NCBI GenBank assembly: GCA_012729455.1
Contig: JAAYDC010000029.1
Coordinates: 1 to 64,000, forward strand
DNA from: Chloroflexota bacterium
GTDB lineage: Bacteria > Chloroflexota > Anaerolineae > UBA1429
Length of the DNA stretch: 64,000 nt
Direction: 5' to 3'
The notes under the pieces were generated by a model. The model had not been told where the DNA came from. It saw nothing but the letters and a program-made list of their open reading frames with translations, and did no database searches. The position numbers were made by a program, and so were the translations under genes. This document shows, one piece after another, positions 61,739 to 64,000 of this stretch (position 1 is its first letter; every line of letters starts with the position of its first letter).

Positions 61739-62263
61739 CTATTTGGATGCTAACAAAACATCCACCTCAGCCTGAAACTTTTTGTAGACCTTGGCAGCGC
61801 CGTCAAAGTTACCGTAGGTAGACCAGCCTTTCATAAAGTCGATAACACCTTTGGTCGCGACGTTACAGTAATTAACGAGGTATTTATATGCAGTCTCAGC
61901 ACATGGGGGATATGGTGTCTGCTCAATCTCACGGCTAATACGTTGCATTTCTGCAACAGGGCCTGCAAGACTAGCCTTGTTAGTTGCTACAACCACATCA
62001 ACAGCATCCTCCCATTCGGCCAGCAACGGTTCAAGATCAAGGAGCCACTGCTGGGTAGCCGTCTTGCAGTCTGGTGTGGGAGTTGCATCGGGGACCATGG
62101 CGGTCAGGGTAGCCTGCACGGCCGCATCGATCTGGGGCTGATTGGCAGTCAAGGTAGCCTGTACGGCTGCATCGACCTGAGGCTGAATGATAGCGGTGCA
62201 GCCAGTGGCAATCATAGCCAACACGAGTAGCACCGAGACTACAAAGCTAAGTCGCTTATACAC
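61739..62263 (-). CDS. Small lipoprotein with a 15-residue tandem repeat
   Basis: A 174-residue protein with a signal sequence and lipobox I-A-T-G-C (Cys22). Two consecutive 15-residue units follow: P-Q-V-D-A-A-V-Q-A-T-L-T-A-N-Q, then P-Q-I-D-A-A-V-Q-A-T-L-T-A-M-V. They correspond to a 45-bp DNA repeat at about 62104-62193. The remaining domain is helical and contains three cysteines that may form disulfides. The gene is AT-rich like its DUF3800 neighbour. No function recognised; the repeat probably serves as a spacer from the membrane. Confidence 0.7.
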   Translation of the reverse strand: MYKRLSFVVSVLLVLAMIATGCTAIIQPQVDAAVQATLTANQPQIDAAVQATLTAMVPDATPTPDCKTATQQWLLDLEPLLAEWEDAVDVVVATNKASLAGPVAEMQRISREIEQTPYPPCAETAYKYLVNYCNVATKGVIDFMKGWSTYGNFDGAAKVYKKFQAEVDVLLASK

Positions 62264-62762
62264 AGACGGCTCTCCTACCCATTATGTACACGTATTATAC
62301 GCATAACCCCTGCCAAACACTATCCCCTTGTTGGCTTGTGGGGCCATTCCGTGTTGCGTTTATAACCTTTTTTCTAGCCTGCCGAAGGCTCACTGAATAG
62401 ATTGCATAAACTCCGTGTCAACTTACGCCTAATGTATGCGACTTTCCAAGGTCTCGTACAGGTTCTGTACCATCATAATCAACATATAGCAGAAAGCCAA
62501 GTATTGTGTTTATTTTATGCTAAATCTATTAACAACCATATATCATCTTGCTATTTTACATCTAGCGTACTGATGCCTCCTGGGCTGCATGATAACCACC
62601 AGCGCCGGGCTGACAAGTTGCCGCGCGGCGTCTGCGGCGGTATCATCAGGGGAGTCAACACAGCGGAGTCAGAATGCACTTTCAGCGCGACGTGTCTGCG
62701 GGCGTTTATCCCCGTCTTCAACCAACAGGGTCAGCTGCCCGGCTGCGCCATCGGCGGCGGCT
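62264..62762. other. Intergenic stretch without a clear gene
   Basis: AT-rich up to about 62580, then GC-rich into the glycosylase gene. An upstream in-frame extension of that gene lacks coding character and a ribosome-binding site. I see no tRNA, hairpin with T-tract or repeat here. Confidence 0.55.
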
Positions 62763-63314
62763 ATGAAGCGCCCCACGCGCGAGGAGCTGGAGGCGGCCGT
62801 CACCCGCACGATCCCCGATCTGATCGCCCCCGACCTGCAGCTTTTGCTGGTGGGCATCAACCCCGGGCTCTATTCGGCCGCCATCGGGCACCACTTTGGG
62901 CGCCCGGGCAACCGCTTTTGGCCGGCGCTGTACGCTTCCGGCCTGACCCCCAGACTGCTCTCGCCCTATGAAGAGCACGAGCTGCTGGGGCTGGGGATCG
63001 GGATCGTCTCGCTGGTCGACCGCGCATCACGCGCCGCATCCGACCTGACGCGCGAGGAGCTGATCGCCGGCGCTGAGGCGCTCGAGGTCAAGGTGCGCCG
63101 GTATCGGCCCAAATGGGTGGCGATCCTCACCATCGGCCTCTACCGGCAGGCCTTTCGGCGGCCCAAGGCGGTCATCGGCCGCCAGCCGGAGGATCTCGGC
63201 GGCGCGCGCCTGTGGGTGCTGCCGCATCCCAGCGGGCTGAACGCCCACTTTACCCCGGCGATGCTGGCCGCCAGCTATGCCGAGCTGCGCCGGGCGATGC
63301 AGGACGAGGAGTAA
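62763..63314 (+). CDS. mug: Mug-type G/T(U)-mismatch DNA glycosylase
   Basis: A 183-residue DNA glycosylase of the Mug/TDG family (UDG family 2). Motif 1 reads G-I-N-P-G-L-Y-S-A (catalytic Asn33), followed by F-G-R-P-G-N-R-F-W, and motif 2 is L-P-H-P-S-G-L-N. The family normally has N-P-S-G-L in motif 2; here it is H-P-S-G-L. The enzyme removes uracil or thymine mispaired with guanine, or ethenocytosine. ATG 62763 is chosen as the homologous start although the upstream site is weak. Confidence 0.9.
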   Translation: MKRPTREELEAAVTRTIPDLIAPDLQLLLVGINPGLYSAAIGHHFGRPGNRFWPALYASGLTPRLLSPYEEHELLGLGIGIVSLVDRASRAASDLTREELIAGAEALEVKVRRYRPKWVAILTIGLYRQAFRRPKAVIGRQPEDLGGARLWVLPHPSGLNAHFTPAMLAASYAELRRAMQDEE

Positions 63315-63346
63315 AAAAACGGGGAGGATGCTGAGCACCCTCCCCG
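63313..63346 (-). terminator. Intrinsic terminator of the partial minus-strand gene
   Basis: CGGGGAGG/CCTCCCCG stem; on the minus strand it is followed by seven Ts. It may also serve the plus-strand glycosylase gene. Confidence 0.8.
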
Positions 63347-63353
63347 AATTGTT

Positions 63354-64000
63354 TTAGCGTTCCTGCCAGACGATCAGCGGCACGCCCTGCAGCTCCTTGG
63401 GGATGTGCAGGGTGGTTTCGCCGTCCTTGACCGTCACGTTCGCCTTTTGCGGCTCGCCGCGGCCGTTAAAGAACGGGTCAGCCGCCCACTGCAGATCCTC
63501 GGGCATCCGGCAGGGCAGGTGCAGGTCAAACACCGCCGTCTCCTGACGCGGTCTTACATACACCAGCCACGCCTGGGTCACGCCCGGCTCGAGGTGTTCC
63601 GCATCGAGCACGGTGTAGGTGACGTCGGCCGGGGCGTCGGAAAGTTTGTAGCAGCGCCCGTCGACTTTGATGCCGGTGGTGTTATCGCCCGCAAAAGCCA
63701 CCAGGCTGCCAGCAATGGTGCGGAAGGTGACCACGCGGTCGCCCTGATAGCTCACCTGGTAGGGGCCTACCTTTTCGTCGCACAGATCCAGGCACACCGG
63801 CGGCAGGTCGGGGCTTTCGTAGGGCTTGTCTTCCTTGCGGAAAAAGCCGCCCGTCCAGGCCTCGCGGATGCCGCGGTAGTGATGGGTGATCGCCACCGCC
63901 CCGTTGGGCGATTCGGCCACCAGATAATCCGAGTTGTTGGCCTTCCATTCGGGCCAGCCGATGCCCGCCGGCTGGTATGCCCCGAGGGCTTCCAGCAGGC
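63354..64000 (-). CDS. 3' portion of an unidentified protein, cut by window edge
   Basis: The minus-strand frame stays open to base 64000, so the start is outside the window; about 214 C-terminal residues are visible. They include G-I-G-W-P-E-W-K-A-N-N, H-H-Y-R-G-I-R-E-A-W and beta-rich segments such as W-L-V-Y-V-R-P-R-Q-E-T-A-V-F-D-L. The internal GTG at 63920 is not the true start. The beta-sandwich look suggests the C-terminal part of a carbohydrate-active or extracellular protein, but I recognise no family. Confidence 0.55.
   Translation of the reverse strand, partial: LLEALGAYQPAGIGWPEWKANNSDYLVAESPNGAVAITHHYRGIREAWTGGFFRKEDKPYESPDLPPVCLDLCDEKVGPYQVSYQGDRVVTFRTIAGSLVAFAGDNTTGIKVDGRCYKLSDAPADVTYTVLDAEHLEPGVTQAWLVYVRPRQETAVFDLHLPCRMPEDLQWAADPFFNGRGEPQKANVTVKDGETTLHIPKELQGVPLIVWQER

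Noticed and set aside
1-64000. tRNA, rRNA, CRISPR arrays, transposases
   Set aside because: I read for T-loop-like motifs, regularly spaced repeats and DDE or tyrosine recombinase motifs and found none I could support.

Overview
The window is a GC-rich bacterial chromosome segment, most likely from an anaerobic, carbohydrate-degrading Chloroflexota (Anaerolineae-type) bacterium. This taxonomic call is inference. It rests on the density of unusual glycoside hydrolases, ABC sugar-binding lipoproteins with RR-type signal sequences, CehA/McbA-type PHP proteins, a 7TM/multi-PAS NarL-type kinase, frequent GTG and TTG starts, and a truncated first gene carrying a C-W-x-G-I-x-P-G motif I associate with that phylum. 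I saw no rRNA, tRNA, CRISPR array, insertion sequence or phage structural gene.

Layout. 1-1.5 kb: end of a small protein gene and a frameshifted NYN-domain gene. 1.5-6.2 kb (minus strand): MFS exporter, an acetyltransferase/Gfo-Idh-MocA fusion and a GH63/trehalase-like hydrolase. 6.3-9.1 kb (plus): lipoprotein, SGNH hydrolase, parallel beta-helix protein. 9.1-10.9 kb (minus): FmdE-domain protein and glycosyltransferase. 11.0-17.9 kb (plus): a polysaccharide-catabolism cluster of FG-GAP/VCBS protein, GH4, type-B carboxylesterase, GH127 beta-L-arabinofuranosidase and SDR. 18-23 kb: GNAT, small membrane protein, sialidase-like protein, SDR, GlsB-type protein, and a UraA-type permease behind a structured leader with a terminator. 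23.2-26.4 kb (plus): tightly packed small genes, then an atypical class II aldolase and a metallophosphoesterase. 26.4-28.3 kb: orphan ABC sugar-binding lipoprotein with a LacI-type operator. 28.4-29.6 kb: AT-richer patch with an LRR remnant and a second copy of the small membrane-anchored family seen at 23.4 kb. 29.6-31.5 kb: a tyrosine phenol-lyase-like gene behind a complete T-box leader whose specifier reads UAC (Tyr). 31.6-34.5 kb: unknown 499-aa protein and MDR dehydrogenase, preceded by a micro-ORF interrupted by TGA. 34.6-38.9 kb: large sensor kinase and its response regulator. 39-43.3 kb: SNase-like membrane protein, then a GPH symporter/esterase/PHP operon. 43.3-45.3 kb: pcp between two copies of a 55-bp sequence, one of which lies inside an AlkC-like gene. 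45-49.9 kb: PAP2 phosphatase, large CehA/McbA-type protein, SpoU methyltransferase. 50-58.3 kb: LacI regulator with a second sugar-binding lipoprotein, a divergent 894-aa putative glycosidase and a GH78 rhamnosidase. 58.4-60.5 kb: PIG-L deacetylase, hypothetical, HAD. 60.7-62.3 kb: AT-rich patch with a consensus promoter, a candidate small RNA, DUF3800 and a lipoprotein. 62.8 kb to the end: Mug-type DNA glycosylase and the 3' part of an unidentified gene.

How the genes fit together (inference): imported oligosaccharides would be captured by the two related binding proteins and a GPH symporter, then trimmed in the cytoplasm. Almost none of the glycan-active enzymes has a signal peptide. Activities represented are arabinofuranosidase, rhamnosidase, GH4, sialidase-like, esterase and deacetylase, with oxidoreductases and an aldolase-like protein acting on released sugars. 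The strongest unusual signals are the Tyr T-box/tyrosine phenol-lyase pair, the candidate small RNA at 60.78-60.87 kb, the permease leader, the TGA-interrupted coupled micro-ORF and the pcp-flanking repeats.
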